From Komarekiella atlantica HA4396-MV6 (GTDB lineage Bacteria; Cyanobacteriota; Cyanobacteriia; Cyanobacteriales; Nostocaceae), in NCBI GenBank assembly GCA_019359395.1, contig JAHHHK010000019.1, forward strand, positions 91,343 through 155,342: DNA of 64,000 nt, given 5' to 3'. The notes below the pieces were generated by a model. The model ran no database searches, was not told the DNA's origin, and saw only the letters and a list, made by a program, of their open reading frames with translations. Position 1 is the first letter of the stretch. Each line of letters begins with the position of its first letter. The position numbers and the translations under genes were made by a program. This document shows, piece by piece, positions 18,037 to 27,267 of this stretch.

Positions 18037-21000
18037 ATGTTAAACAGTTTGAAGATTGGAACCAAAATTGGAGCAGGTTTTGCCTTGAGCCTGGCAATTC
18101 TGACTACAATTGGCCTAATCTCTTACCAAAGCACTAATGAACTAATTGAATCTTCGCGCCGGGAAAAACATACCTACCAGGTTCTCAATCAGCTAGATCA
18201 GTTTAGCTCTCAGTTAATCAATGCTGAAACTGGACAACGCGGTTACATCATCACTGGCGAACTGCGCTATCTGGAACCTTACAGCACTGCTATAGAAAGA
18301 TTGGATCAACAAATTAAAGAGCTTCAGAAATTAACAGAAGATAATCCTAATCAACAAAATCGGCTTTATAGATTACAGCCATTGATAAATAATAGGATGG
18401 CTGTAATGAAAAATGTGATTGAGTTACGGCAAAGTCAAGGCTTGGAACCTGCTCAGAAGGCTATCATAACAGATAGTGGCAAGCAGTTGATGGATGAGAT
18501 TCGGAAACTGTTGGAGGCAATGAAAAATGAGGAAAATGTACTGCTGAAGCAGCGTTCGCAAAAAGCACAAGCAGCTACCAAGCAAACTGTCGCTAGCATT
18601 GTCTATGGTATTCCCTCATCTTTTTTAATCTTAGCTTTAGTAGGATTTTTCCTAAGCCGGCATATCTCAAAACCGTTGAAACAAGTTTCTGATTTAGCGG
18701 AAAATATTCGGGATGGTGATTTGTCGGTAAGTTTACCACACAGCGATCGCCAGGATGAAATTGGCGTATTAACGCGAATTTTCAACCAGATGATTATTAA
18801 TCTGCAAAACACAACTAAAAAAAATGAGGAGCAAAGATGGCTCAAATCTAATTTGGCTGAATTTACCCAAATGCTTCAGGGTCAGCGAAATCTAGAAAAT
18901 GTGTCTCGGTTGATATTGTCGAATCTTGCACCACTAATTGGAGCACCGCAGGGCGTTTTTTACATGATGGACTCGGTAGACAACCAACCTGTGCTGAAGT
19001 TGTTGAGTAGCTATGCTTATAAAGAGCGCAAAAATGTTGCAAATCAGTTTCACTTAGGTGAAGGGTTGGTCGGGCAGTGTGCCCTAGAAAAACAAAGAAT
19101 CCTCCTGACTCAAGTTCCGAGTGATTATATTCGCATCAGTTCTGGTTTGGGAGAAAGTTTGCCGCTCAATATTATTGTGTTACCTATAGTGTTTGAGATG
19201 CAGGTAAAAGCCGTAATTGAACTTGCCTCTTTTCAACCTTTTAGCGAGTTGCATTTAACATTCTTGGAGCAATTTTGTGAAATTTTGGGTGTGTTTTTGA
19301 ATAATATCGCTGCCAGTCAACAAACTCAGCAACTACTTCAAGAGTCAGTAACTTTAACACAGGAATTGCAAACCCAGCAAGAAGAATTACAGCAAAGCAA
19401 TCAACGTTTAGAAGAACAAGCACAAGATTTAGAAGAATCAAGATTTCTCCTGAAGCAATCTAACGAAGAATTGCAGCAGTTGAATGAGGAGCTAGAAGAA
19501 AAAGCAGAATTATTAGAGGTGCAAAACCGAGAAGTTGCCCGCAAAAATCAGGAAGTTGAACAGTCGAGAAAGTCTTTGGAAGATAAAGCCGAGCAACTGG
19601 CATTGTCTTCAAAATATAAATCGGAATTTCTAGCGAATATGTCCCACGAGTTACGGACGCCGCTTAATAGCTTGCTGATTTTAGCACGACTTTTGTCAGA
19701 CAACTCTGGAGGCAATTTATCAGAAAAACAAGTAGAATATAGTCGGACAATCTACTCTGCTGGCACGGATCTGCTGGAGTTGATTAATGATATTTTAGAT
19801 TTGGCAAAAATTGAGTCAGGCACTTTGTCGGTAGATATTTCACGAATATACTTGACAGATTTGCAGAGTTCTCTAGAACATACTTTCCGTCAAGTTGCCC
19901 AGAATAAAGGACTCAGTTTTGCAATTGAATTAGACGACAGCTTACCAGAGGCAATCTCTAACGACCCGAAACGCCTGCAACAAGTGCTGAAAAACCTATT
20001 GGCTAACGCTTTGAAATTTACCGAACAGGGAGGCGTGAAACTACAGATTAGCATGGTTGCGGAGGTGGCACAACTTGATGGCAGCAAACACAGCAGTCCG
20101 ATGATTGCTTTTGCAGTCAGCGATACGGGTATTGGTATTCCAATCGAGAAGCAGAAGATCATTTTTGAGGCATTTCAGCAAGCAGATGGCACAACCAGCC
20201 GCAAGTTTGGGGGAACTGGCTTAGGTTTGTCGATTAGCCGCGAGCTTGCTCAGCTGTTGGGAGGGAGAATTGAGCTAGTTAGCCAACCAGGCGAGGGAAG
20301 TACCTTTACTCTCTATCTACCGCAGACTTATTTAGGAACTGGGGAAACTACTCAGGAGCAAGACACAAGAGAGGTTCTTTCTTTGCAACCTGCAAAATCT
20401 CAAATACAGGAAGCTAACCCCCGGCCTTCTCTACATCAACCCATAACATCTGAGGTTCCGCTCACCACAGTAAGCCAACCTTCGGACTTACCTTTATCAG
20501 CGAAGCAAATCCCCAATCTACCTAATGAAGTCGCAGATGATCGGGATACAATTCAAAGCGGCGATCGCATTTTACTCGTAATCGAGGATGACGATAAATT
20601 TGCTCGCATCTTACTAGAAATGGCACGTGAACAGGGCTTTAAAGTGATCGTTGCTTTGCATAGTAAACAAGGCTTAATGCTAGCTCAACAATTTAAGCCC
20701 GATGCGATTACGCTAGATATTCACATGCCACAGATGGACGGTTGGTCGGTACTGGATCGTTTAAAACGCGATCCAGACACCAGACACATACCAGTACACA
20801 TCCTTTCTGGTGATGACAGACAGCAACGGGGATTACAGCTAGGAGCGATTACCTACCTGCAAAAACCTGTCTCTCCAGAAGATTTAACTCAGGTATTGAC
20901 TGAAATTAAAGGCTTTATTGAGCGTAAGGTAAAAAATCTTTTAATAATTGAAGATGACCCTGTACAAGCCCAAAGTATCATCGAATTAATCGGCAATGGC

Positions 21001-21735
21001 GATGTCCAGAGTACGGCAGTGGGTACGGGAGCAGAAGCACTCTCAATCTTGCGATCAAATCGCTTTGATTGTATCGTCCTAGATTTAGGTTTGCCCGATA
21101 TGAGCGGGTTTGAACTGATTGAGCAAATTAAGCAAGAATCCAGCTTTTTGAAACTGCCAATTATTATCTACACTGGCAAAGAACTAAATCGACAAGAAGA
21201 AAGCCAACTCAGGGGACTGGCAGAAACAATTATCATTAAGAATGTGCGATCGCCAGAACGATTGTTAGATGAAACTGCCTTATTCTTGCATCGAGTGCAA
21301 GCACATTTACCCCCGCCTAAACGTCAGATATTAGAGCAACTGCGCCAAACCGATCCAGTTCTAGCTAATCGGAAAATTTTGATTGTAGATGATGACTTGC
21401 GTAATATTTTTGCCCTTACCAGTTTCTTAGAAAGCTATCAAATGGAGGTGCTGTTTGCTGAAAATGGCAGAGATGGTATTGAGATGCTGCAAGCTAATGC
21501 CGATATTAGTATAGTTTTAATGGATGTGATGATGCCAGAAATGGATGGTTATGAAACAACTCGCGCCATCCGCCAGCAACAACAGTTCCGCTCACTACCA
21601 ATTATTGCTTTAACTGCAAAAGCCATGCCAGGCGATCGCGAAAAATGCATCGAAGCTGGAGCCTCTGATTACATTACCAAACCTGTGGATACTGAACAAC
21701 TGCTTTCATTATTGCGGGTTTGGTTGTATCGGTAG
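18037..21735 (+). CDS. Hybrid sensor histidine kinase (CHASE3-HAMP-GAF-HisKA-HATPase-REC x3)
   Basis: The 1232-residue membrane kinase has TM1 (about 10-30), a CHASE3 sensor (about 35-180, with NAETGQRGYIITG), TM2 (about 187-206), HAMP (to about 262), GAF (about 280-425), a long coiled coil (about 430-530), HisKA with His537 in MSHELRTPLNS, an HATPase domain (NALKFTE, DTGIGIP, GGTGLGLSI), and three receiver domains with phospho-acceptors Asp894 (LDIHMP), Asp1016 (LDLGLP) and Asp1163 (MDVMMP). It probably senses an extracytoplasmic or redox cue through CHASE3/GAF and passes phosphate along the receivers. No HPt or response regulator gene is adjacent, so the output is unknown. REC3 is followed directly by the C-terminus. 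Confidence 0.95.
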   Translation: MLNSLKIGTKIGAGFALSLAILTTIGLISYQSTNELIESSRREKHTYQVLNQLDQFSSQLINAETGQRGYIITGELRYLEPYSTAIERLDQQIKELQKLTEDNPNQQNRLYRLQPLINNRMAVMKNVIELRQSQGLEPAQKAIITDSGKQLMDEIRKLLEAMKNEENVLLKQRSQKAQAATKQTVASIVYGIPSSFLILALVGFFLSRHISKPLKQVSDLAENIRDGDLSVSLPHSDRQDEIGVLTRIFNQMIINLQNTTKKNEEQRWLKSNLAEFTQMLQGQRNLENVSRLILSNLAPLIGAPQGVFYMMDSVDNQPVLKLLSSYAYKERKNVANQFHLGEGLVGQCALEKQRILLTQVPSDYIRISSGLGESLPLNIIVLPIVFEMQVKAVIELASFQPFSELHLTFLEQFCEILGVFLNNIAASQQTQQLLQESVTLTQELQTQQEELQQSNQRLEEQAQDLEESRFLLKQSNEELQQLNEELEEKAELLEVQNREVARKNQEVEQSRKSLEDKAEQLALSSKYKSEFLANMSHELRTPLNSLLILARLLSDNSGGNLSEKQVEYSRTIYSAGTDLLELINDILDLAKIESGTLSVDISRIYLTDLQSSLEHTFRQVAQNKGLSFAIELDDSLPEAISNDPKRLQQVLKNLLANALKFTEQGGVKLQISMVAEVAQLDGSKHSSPMIAFAVSDTGIGIPIEKQKIIFEAFQQADGTTSRKFGGTGLGLSISRELAQLLGGRIELVSQPGEGSTFTLYLPQTYLGTGETTQEQDTREVLSLQPAKSQIQEANPRPSLHQPITSEVPLTTVSQPSDLPLSAKQIPNLPNEVADDRDTIQSGDRILLVIEDDDKFARILLEMAREQGFKVIVALHSKQGLMLAQQFKPDAITLDIHMPQMDGWSVLDRLKRDPDTRHIPVHILSGDDRQQRGLQLGAITYLQKPVSPEDLTQVLTEIKGFIERKVKNLLIIEDDPVQAQSIIELIGNGDVQSTAVGTGAEALSILRSNRFDCIVLDLGLPDMSGFELIEQIKQESSFLKLPIIIYTGKELNRQEESQLRGLAETIIIKNVRSPERLLDETALFLHRVQAHLPPPKRQILEQLRQTDPVLANRKILIVDDDLRNIFALTSFLESYQMEVLFAENGRDGIEMLQANADISIVLMDVMMPEMDGYETTRAIRQQQQFRSLPIIALTAKAMPGDREKCIEAGASDYITKPVDTEQLLSLLRVWLYR

Positions 21736-21736
21736 A

Positions 21737-21760
21737 ATTTGTCATTTGTCATTTGTCATT
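21737..21760. repeat. STRR (ATTTGTC heptamers)
   Basis: Three units of ATTTGTC immediately follow the kinase stop codon. The same unit recurs at 54915-54958. Confidence 0.65.
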
Positions 21761-21793
21761 AGACATCTTGCAAAAATCCTAGTTTTTTATTAG

Positions 21794-21924
21794 AACCACA
21801 GATGTAGACGCGCAGCGGCTTCCCGCAGGGTACACTGATAAACACAGCGAAAAGTTCTGCGGGAGGGTTTCCCTCCGCAGGAAACTTTTCAAGACAGATA
21901 AATTATCGCCGTTCATCTGTGGTT
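21794..21924. repeat. Inverted-repeat element with nested modules (AACCACAGATG ends)
   Basis: AACCACAGATG at the left and CATCTGTGGTT at the right are perfect inverted ends. Inside are a GTAGACGCGCAGCGGCTTCC module (also at about 45230) and a 46 bp CTTGAAAAGTT-type module in reverse orientation at 21848-21893, flanked by ACAG on both sides. Confidence 0.7.
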
Positions 21925-21954
21925 TAATTTTCATAAAATTGACCTTATTTCGAG

Positions 21955-23136
21955 TTAAGACTTTTTAGTCTTTTTGCGTGCGGCGTCGCGCACTTGTTGA
22001 TTTAGCAAATAGCCAAAGCCGGCTGCTTCTATACGATGCACAAACTCTTCGCGGGTATGGGAGAGTGCTTTGGCAGTGGCATCCAGATTCCAGTTGTATT
22101 TAGCTAGCTTGCTGAGTAAATAAGCACGGCGAGTTTGGGCTTCTGAGAGACGATAGATTTTGAGGTACTCTATTTCTCCAGTTTCCCGCGCGATCGCTTC
22201 CCCGATATAATTTTCGTATTTGGGTTGCAGATTAGTCATAAATCGTTGCAGCACAAAGGGCCCAGCCGTATAAACTCTTTGGGAATGCAGTTCGCGTTGT
22301 AGTAGTCCTTCCGCCATGAACCCCTGAAATGATGCCCAATCTGATCGCATTTTGGCGATCGCTCCTCTCAAATCTGCCAAACTATTAATCTTAGACTCAT
22401 CTACAGATACATCCATTGGCAAGGTCGTATCGTAAAGCAAGCCGTACTGGTAAATCAAGTCACTGTAAAAATCCTCTAGCAAACTAGTGTGCAAAGCCCG
22501 ATAATCATCTGGCGTGGGAACCACAAAAGCAGAGGCTAAAGCTTCAGCAACAAATACTAATACTCCAACTTGTTGACTATGGATCTCAAACACCCGCAAA
22601 GCATCTTCCAATCCCGCAATATAACGCCCACTCACAGCAGTTTCATAGCGCGAACCCAGTCCGTGAGATAGGGCATACCGAGAATACTCACTCCAAGCAA
22701 TATCGGGGCCAGAGAAAAACAACGACAAAAAACCTTCCATTGCCAAGTGTAGTGGTAAAAACCTGAGTTGATTAACTGATTCTCGCTTAGCCATGCGATG
22801 CATCAACCGCACACTTGCACAACCGCAGTCCAAACGCTTACCATCAGGCTTAACTATCTGTCCGCCAAAACTTGCCACCGGACTACCATCATCACTCCAA
22901 GACATTACCAGCCCGTGAGGTACATAAGAAAAGTACTTCATACCTGGTTTTGTAATCTCACCTTCTAGGGAGACAACTGTAATATCTTCGTCATAAGAAC
23001 GGCGCAGCAAGCGCAAGTCACCATGCACTTGATGCCGCAGTAGTGGCACAATGCGGACTGCTCCCCGGACTTGGGAAGGTGCAATTTCTAAACCTTTCAG
23101 AGATATGTCTGTTAATAATTTGCTTTTGAGTGCCAT
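21955..23136 (-). CDS. Hypothetical protein with C-terminal FIS-like helix-turn-helix
   Basis: No family is assigned with confidence to the 393-residue protein. The N-terminal half is a globular alpha/beta region (VRGAVRIVPLLRHQVHGDLR near 23-42; DCGCASVRLMHRM near 104-116). The last 60 residues resemble a FIS-type DNA-binding end: RRAYLLSKLAKYNWNLDATA, where LAKYNWNLDATAKALSHTRE fits the pattern L-x-x-x-x-W-N-x-x-x-A-A-x-x-L, then a Lys/Arg-rich tail. It may therefore be a regulator or DNA-associated effector. It follows the vWA gene in the same orientation, separated only by the 12-copy minisatellite, so the two probably form one unit. The leader before ATG 23136 lacks a clear ribosome site. 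Confidence 0.55.
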   Translation of the reverse strand: MALKSKLLTDISLKGLEIAPSQVRGAVRIVPLLRHQVHGDLRLLRRSYDEDITVVSLEGEITKPGMKYFSYVPHGLVMSWSDDGSPVASFGGQIVKPDGKRLDCGCASVRLMHRMAKRESVNQLRFLPLHLAMEGFLSLFFSGPDIAWSEYSRYALSHGLGSRYETAVSGRYIAGLEDALRVFEIHSQQVGVLVFVAEALASAFVVPTPDDYRALHTSLLEDFYSDLIYQYGLLYDTTLPMDVSVDESKINSLADLRGAIAKMRSDWASFQGFMAEGLLQRELHSQRVYTAGPFVLQRFMTNLQPKYENYIGEAIARETGEIEYLKIYRLSEAQTRRAYLLSKLAKYNWNLDATAKALSHTREEFVHRIEAAGFGYLLNQQVRDAARKKTKKS

Positions 23137-23164
23137 ATTTAATAGTCAAAATATAAGTTTTAGC

Positions 23165-23416
23165 CTCAAAGGCTCAACCGCCACGCTCAAAGGCTCAACC
23201 GCCATGCTCAAAGGCTCAACCGCCATGCTCAAAGGCTCAACCGCCATGCTCAAAGGCTCAACCGCCATGCTCAGAGGCTCAACCGCCATGCTCAAAGGCT
23301 CAACCGCCATGCTCAAAGGCTCAACCGTCATGCTCAAAGGTTCAGCCGTCATGCTCAAAGGTTCAGCCGTCATGCTCAGAGGCTCAACCGTCATGCTCAA
23401 AGGCTCAGCCGTCATG
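23165..23416. repeat. Minisatellite: 12 tandem copies of a 21 bp unit
   Basis: The unit CTCAAAGGCTCAACCGCCATG is repeated 12 times exactly in register (252 bp), with substitutions but no length changes. Towards the vWA gene the units shift to CTCAAAGGTTCAGCCGTCATG. Both strands stay open across the array because 21 is a multiple of three, which creates spurious frames (MLKGSTA and MAVEPLS repeats). The array starts within the last codons of the vWA gene (stop TGA at 23405-23407 lies in the terminal unit) and ends 28 bases before the FIS-like gene. Confidence 0.95.
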
Positions 23417-24901
23417 TTTCAAGAGCTCTCCTGCTTCCCCTGCTCCCTGCCCCCTTCCCCCTACCCCCTTCCCCCCACCTCCCCCTAACATCTGCTGCAC
23501 TCGTTCCGCCAAATATGCTTCTAATTCCGACAAGGGAGCAGAACCTTCAGCAAAACGGGCAAAGCCTAGCATTGTTGGTAAATCTTCCGCGTTTCTCAGT
23601 CCTACAGTGGGGATAGTGGGGCTAAGATTACGTAGCGAAAAATCTTCAGAATTAAAGACAGGATTACAGTGAACAATTGAGGTTCGCCGCATCGTGTCTA
23701 ACTTGGTGCGGTATACTCGTAACACTTCTGCTGCACCGTTGGGCGGATAATTCTCGCAACCGTCAGATACAATTACTACCAACTCCGCACCCGATCCTAA
23801 AGCGGCTAGCAATGGTGTCGCTAAGTCAGTTTGTCCACGGGGACGCACTTGCAGCGCATCTTCCACAGGTATTGTCCAAAAAGCTCGGTATTCTTTTGAT
23901 GCAGCTTGCAATAAATAGTGAGTAGCCAAAGCCACACCCAAAGGACGGCGGCGCTTTTCGCCAGAACCAAAACTGGAGTAGCTACAATCTAAGACAGCCG
24001 CAACTCTTCCTAACTTTAAAGGTGCTTTTTTTAACGTTAACCGCGCTGATCGCTCCAAGGCTTGGTTTAAAGTATCCCATTGCTGTTGTCTAGTTTCCAA
24101 TGGCAATGACAAGATATATAATGCCAATTTAGTTAAGGGAAGACTACCTAAATTCAGGTCAATTTCAATCTCGGTACGTTCTGCTGCACCTTGGAAACGC
24201 AACTTTTCGCCCAAAGTCATCTGCTGTTGAATGCGGGATAAAAAGATATCACGGGGAACTTTGTGCTTAACTGCAAATCCTTCTGCAATGGTGAAAGGCA
24301 ACTGATAAATCGCTTCGGCGCTGTAGTGCGCTTGGCGAAACTGCTCAAATAACTCAGTTGAGTAGATATTTTGTTTCCAATTGCGAAAGAGAAAAGTACT
24401 CAATTCACCATGAAGTTTGAGGTGAGCGTGAGTTGCGATCGCTCGCACTTTAGCGCGATACTTTACAGCATGGAAACTTATATCATTCCGCATACTTAAA
24501 TAATCGCGGGCGATCGCTCTACTGCGACGGTTGTTAATTTTTCGTTGACGCAACTGTTGCAAAACTCCCCAAGCTCGTTGTGGTGGCAAGGTGTTAAGTG
24601 CATGGGCAATCAATGCACCTTCCTCTTGGCGATGTTCTGGGAGTGTGTCCCGCCCCGTCGCCAGTAGCTTGAGGATAATCTGTGCTTGGTTGAAGTGGTT
24701 GATACCTGCTGCTAGAGAACGAGCATACAGCAGGCGGTAATTACCGAGAATATAATCATGCAAAAAGTCAATTGATACGCGTTGACCGTAAGCATCATCA
24801 TAAAATTCACGCTGTCCCGTGCAGGCTAGGCAAGCATTGATAAACATCACCAAATCTTCTCGCGTTACCTGTTCGATACGGTTGGTATAGTTAGTAACCA
24901 T
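23405..24901 (-). CDS. von Willebrand factor A domain protein with helical N-terminus
   Basis: The 498-residue protein has an all-helical N-terminal part (about 1-310) with HEAT-like repetition and a C-terminal vWA domain (about 315-470). The MIDAS metal site is visible as DCSYS (about 318-322; consensus DxSxS), TDLATPL with the conserved Thr, and VIVSDGCEN with the Asp. Helical region plus vWA recalls the TROVE/Ro60 layout, an RNA-binding ring, but the match is weak and not asserted. The C-terminus becomes Gly-rich (GGGGGKGVGGRGQG) and its last codons and stop lie in the first minisatellite unit, so the end may have been remodelled by the repeat. Start at ATG 24901. Confidence 0.7.
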   Translation of the reverse strand: MVTNYTNRIEQVTREDLVMFINACLACTGQREFYDDAYGQRVSIDFLHDYILGNYRLLYARSLAAGINHFNQAQIILKLLATGRDTLPEHRQEEGALIAHALNTLPPQRAWGVLQQLRQRKINNRRSRAIARDYLSMRNDISFHAVKYRAKVRAIATHAHLKLHGELSTFLFRNWKQNIYSTELFEQFRQAHYSAEAIYQLPFTIAEGFAVKHKVPRDIFLSRIQQQMTLGEKLRFQGAAERTEIEIDLNLGSLPLTKLALYILSLPLETRQQQWDTLNQALERSARLTLKKAPLKLGRVAAVLDCSYSSFGSGEKRRRPLGVALATHYLLQAASKEYRAFWTIPVEDALQVRPRGQTDLATPLLAALGSGAELVVIVSDGCENYPPNGAAEVLRVYRTKLDTMRRTSIVHCNPVFNSEDFSLRNLSPTIPTVGLRNAEDLPTMLGFARFAEGSAPLSELEAYLAERVQQMLGGGGGKGVGGRGQGAGEAGELLKHDG

Positions 24902-24995
24902 AGAAGAAATTAAAAATTAAATTTTTTGCAAAAACCCACAGACTTTAGCCCTCATCATTACTCACATCTCTCAAATCTGCCGCTTCCTTGCTATC

Positions 24996-25117
24996 CCGCC
25001 TTGGAATTTATTCCTAGGCTAATAGATAAAGTCCGTTTCAACGGACTCAATTGAGTTACATGGAGTCAGTTTTAACTGACTTGTGCTATTAGCCTGCGAT
25101 TCAAATCGCAGGCGGGC
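24996..25117. repeat. Compound palindromic repeat element
   Basis: CCCGCCT...GGCTAATAG at the left mirrors CTATTAGCC...AGGCGGG at the right. Between them are three internal hairpins: GGAATTTATTCC, GTCCGTTTCAACGGAC and AGTCAGTTTTAACTGACT, and the right arm contains CTGCGATTCAAATCGCAG. This cluster of small palindromes resembles a dispersed repeat common in Nostocales. One copy is seen here. Confidence 0.65.
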
Positions 25118-25177
25118 TATGGGTTTTACTTAGTTCCTGTAGATGCAACTTCTGTTAGGCATTTTTTTGAAGAGGGT

Positions 25178-25260
25178 GCTGTTCGGGGAAAGGCGGCACA
25201 ACTAGCTAGGACGATTTAACAGATCGGGTTCGGAAGTTGTACCATAGTCCCGCGAACAGC
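25178..25260. other. Candidate structured RNA or long imperfect hairpin
   Basis: GCTGTTCGGGG (25178-25188) pairs with CCCGCGAACAGC (25249-25260) through 11 pairs with one bulge. Inside, ACAACT/AGTTGT and GACGAT/ATCGGGTTC continue the stem, giving one rod about 83 bases long. Such a shape fits a small non-coding RNA, though the conserved SRP loop sequence is not evident. Strand and expression are unknown. Confidence 0.3.
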
Positions 25261-25263
25261 AAG

Positions 25264-25306
25264 ACTGGGAATTAGGGACTGGGGACTGGGAACTGGGGAT
25301 TGGGGA
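25264..25306. repeat. STRR (GGGGACT heptamers)
   Basis: Degenerate seven-base units related to GGGGACT lie upstream of the TPR gene. The same unit forms a longer array at 28848-28912 and a degenerate one near 53534. Confidence 0.6.
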
Positions 25307-25438
25307 TATTCTATTTATGGGATTATCCTACAACCCTGACACGCCTGGTTGTTGCAATCTTTGCGTAATTTTATTAGAAAAAGAGCGATATAAAACTAAA
25401 GTAAAACATCTCTGCTTTAAATGAGCAAGGAGTATTCT

Positions 25439-27160
25439 ATGAATTATTTCTTGAGTACTTGGCTGCCAAACAGACTTCATCGCCAGAGCTTGGTGAGTGC
25501 GAGTGTGTTAGTTTCTCTAATGACATTACCATTCTTTGTAAACAGTTTAGGAATAGTAAGTGCATCAGCACAGACGCAAACAGTCCAAAAGCGCACAGAC
25601 GAGGCATTACGTCTGTACCAAGTAGGCGAACAGCAGTATAATCAAGGTCAATTAAGCCTAGCATTAGAGACGTTTCAACGAGCTTTAGTTATTTATCGAG
25701 AAATTGGCGATCGCTCCAAGGAAGCAAAGATATTTAATAATATTGGGGAAGTTTATAACGATATCGGTCAGTACCCCAAAGCCTTAGAGTTTTACCAGCA
25801 AGCTTTAGCCATTACTAAACAAATCAGCGACAAAGAGGGAGAAGTTGCAACACTTAAAGGCTTTGGAGAAGTTTACTCTAGCCAGAGTCAGTACCCCAAA
25901 GCCTTAGAGTTTTACCAGCAAGCTTTAGCCATTACTAAACAAATCGGCGACAAGAAACAGGAAAGTCAGACCCTCAATGATATTGGGGAAGTTTACAACA
26001 ACATCGCTCAGTACCCCAAAGCCTTAGAGTTTTACCAGCAAGCTTTAGCCATTACTAAACAAATCGGCGACAAGAAACAGGAAAGTCAGACCCTCAACGT
26101 TATTGGAGAATTTTACTCTAGTCAAAATCAGTACGCCAAAGCTTTAGATTTCTACCAACAAGCTTTAGGCATTGCCAAACAAATCGGCGACAAGAAAGGA
26201 GAAGGTCAAACCCTCAATGCTATTGGGGCAGTTTACAAAAATCTCACTCAGTATGCCATAGCATTAGAGTTTTTCGAGCAAGCAAATAATATTGCCAAAC
26301 AAATCGGCGACAAGAAAGAGGAAGGTGCAAACCTTAGAAGCCTTGGGTCAGTCTACTCTAGCCAGCGTCAATATACCAAAACCTTAGAGTTTTACCAGCA
26401 AGCCTTAGCCATTTACCAACAAATCGGTAGCAAAGCCGAGGAAGGTTCGACTTTCAACAGTATTGCAGTCGTTTACTCCATTCAAGGTAAGTACCCCAAA
26501 GCTTTAGAGTTCCACCAGCAAGCCTTAGCCACTTACCAACAAATCGGCAGCAAAGCAATGGAAGGTACAAGTCTTGCGAGAATGGGGGGACTTTATAACA
26601 GCCAGCGTCAGCACAAAAAAGCCTTAGAGCTTTTCCAACAAGCCTTAGCTATTTACCAACAAATCGGCAGCAAGGCTGAGGAAGCCTCTACTCTCAACGG
26701 TATTGGGTCAGTTTATTATGGACAGAAGCAATACAAAAAAGCCCTAGAGTTTATTGAGCAAGCTTTAGCAATTAACAAACAAATTGGCAGCAAAGCGGGG
26801 GAAGGTACAACTTTTAATAACATGGGGGCATTTTACTACAGCCAGAGTCAGTATCCCAAAGCTTTAGAATTCTTTGGGCAAGCTTTAGCCATTTACCAAC
26901 AAATCGCCAACAAGTCAGGAGAAGGTATAAGCCTCAACAGTATTGGGTCGGTTTACTATAAACAGCGTCAGTACAAAAAAGCCTTAGAGTTTTATGGACA
27001 AGCTCTAGCCATTTATCAACAAACTGGCTCCGTTCGCAGTGAATGCGTAACCCTGAAAAACATTGGGGCAATCTACCGTAACTATAATCAAAATCCCAAA
27101 TCCATAAACTTGTATCGGCAAGCTTTAGGAACTTGCAAACAAATTGGCATTGAGCTTTGA
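25439..27160 (+). CDS. Secreted tetratricopeptide repeat protein
   Basis: ATG 25439 is chosen because AAGGAG lies 7 bases upstream; the ATG at 25421 would include the ribosome site in the coding region. The 573-residue product has a signal peptide (hydrophobic ASVLVSLMTLPFFVNSLGIV, cleavage near SASAQTQ) and then 13 tandem repeats of 40 residues of the form GEVYNNIAQYPKALEFYQQA. The 40-residue unit (34-residue TPR plus a short linker) is of the kinesin-light-chain/LGN type used in protein binding. No effector or CHAT protease domain follows. DNA of repeats 2-4 is almost identical in 120 bp steps, so copy number could change by recombination. A periplasmic scaffold role is inferred. Confidence 0.9.
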   Translation: MNYFLSTWLPNRLHRQSLVSASVLVSLMTLPFFVNSLGIVSASAQTQTVQKRTDEALRLYQVGEQQYNQGQLSLALETFQRALVIYREIGDRSKEAKIFNNIGEVYNDIGQYPKALEFYQQALAITKQISDKEGEVATLKGFGEVYSSQSQYPKALEFYQQALAITKQIGDKKQESQTLNDIGEVYNNIAQYPKALEFYQQALAITKQIGDKKQESQTLNVIGEFYSSQNQYAKALDFYQQALGIAKQIGDKKGEGQTLNAIGAVYKNLTQYAIALEFFEQANNIAKQIGDKKEEGANLRSLGSVYSSQRQYTKTLEFYQQALAIYQQIGSKAEEGSTFNSIAVVYSIQGKYPKALEFHQQALATYQQIGSKAMEGTSLARMGGLYNSQRQHKKALELFQQALAIYQQIGSKAEEASTLNGIGSVYYGQKQYKKALEFIEQALAINKQIGSKAGEGTTFNNMGAFYYSQSQYPKALEFFGQALAIYQQIANKSGEGISLNSIGSVYYKQRQYKKALEFYGQALAIYQQTGSVRSECVTLKNIGAIYRNYNQNPKSINLYRQALGTCKQIGIEL

Positions 27161-27267
27161 TTCTGAGATTACTCCTTTTCCACTGAAGATTACCCATAAG
27201 ACTTACGCAATAAACCCTCTCAAACTCTCATTTCTCCGTAACCCCTGCGTCCTCTGCGGTAGCCTGC

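Noticed and set aside
23165..23416. CRISPR array
   Set aside because: The units are directly contiguous 21-mers without spacers.
23051..23488. Plus-strand frame encoding LKGSTAM repeats (and a minus-strand MAVEPLS repeat frame)
   Set aside because: Both frames are open only because the 21 bp minisatellite unit is a multiple of three; there is no ribosome site or non-repeat coding sequence.
25178..25260. Signal recognition particle RNA
   Set aside because: The long hairpin is similar in shape, but the conserved GGAA loop with its GCAGCC partner strand could not be placed.
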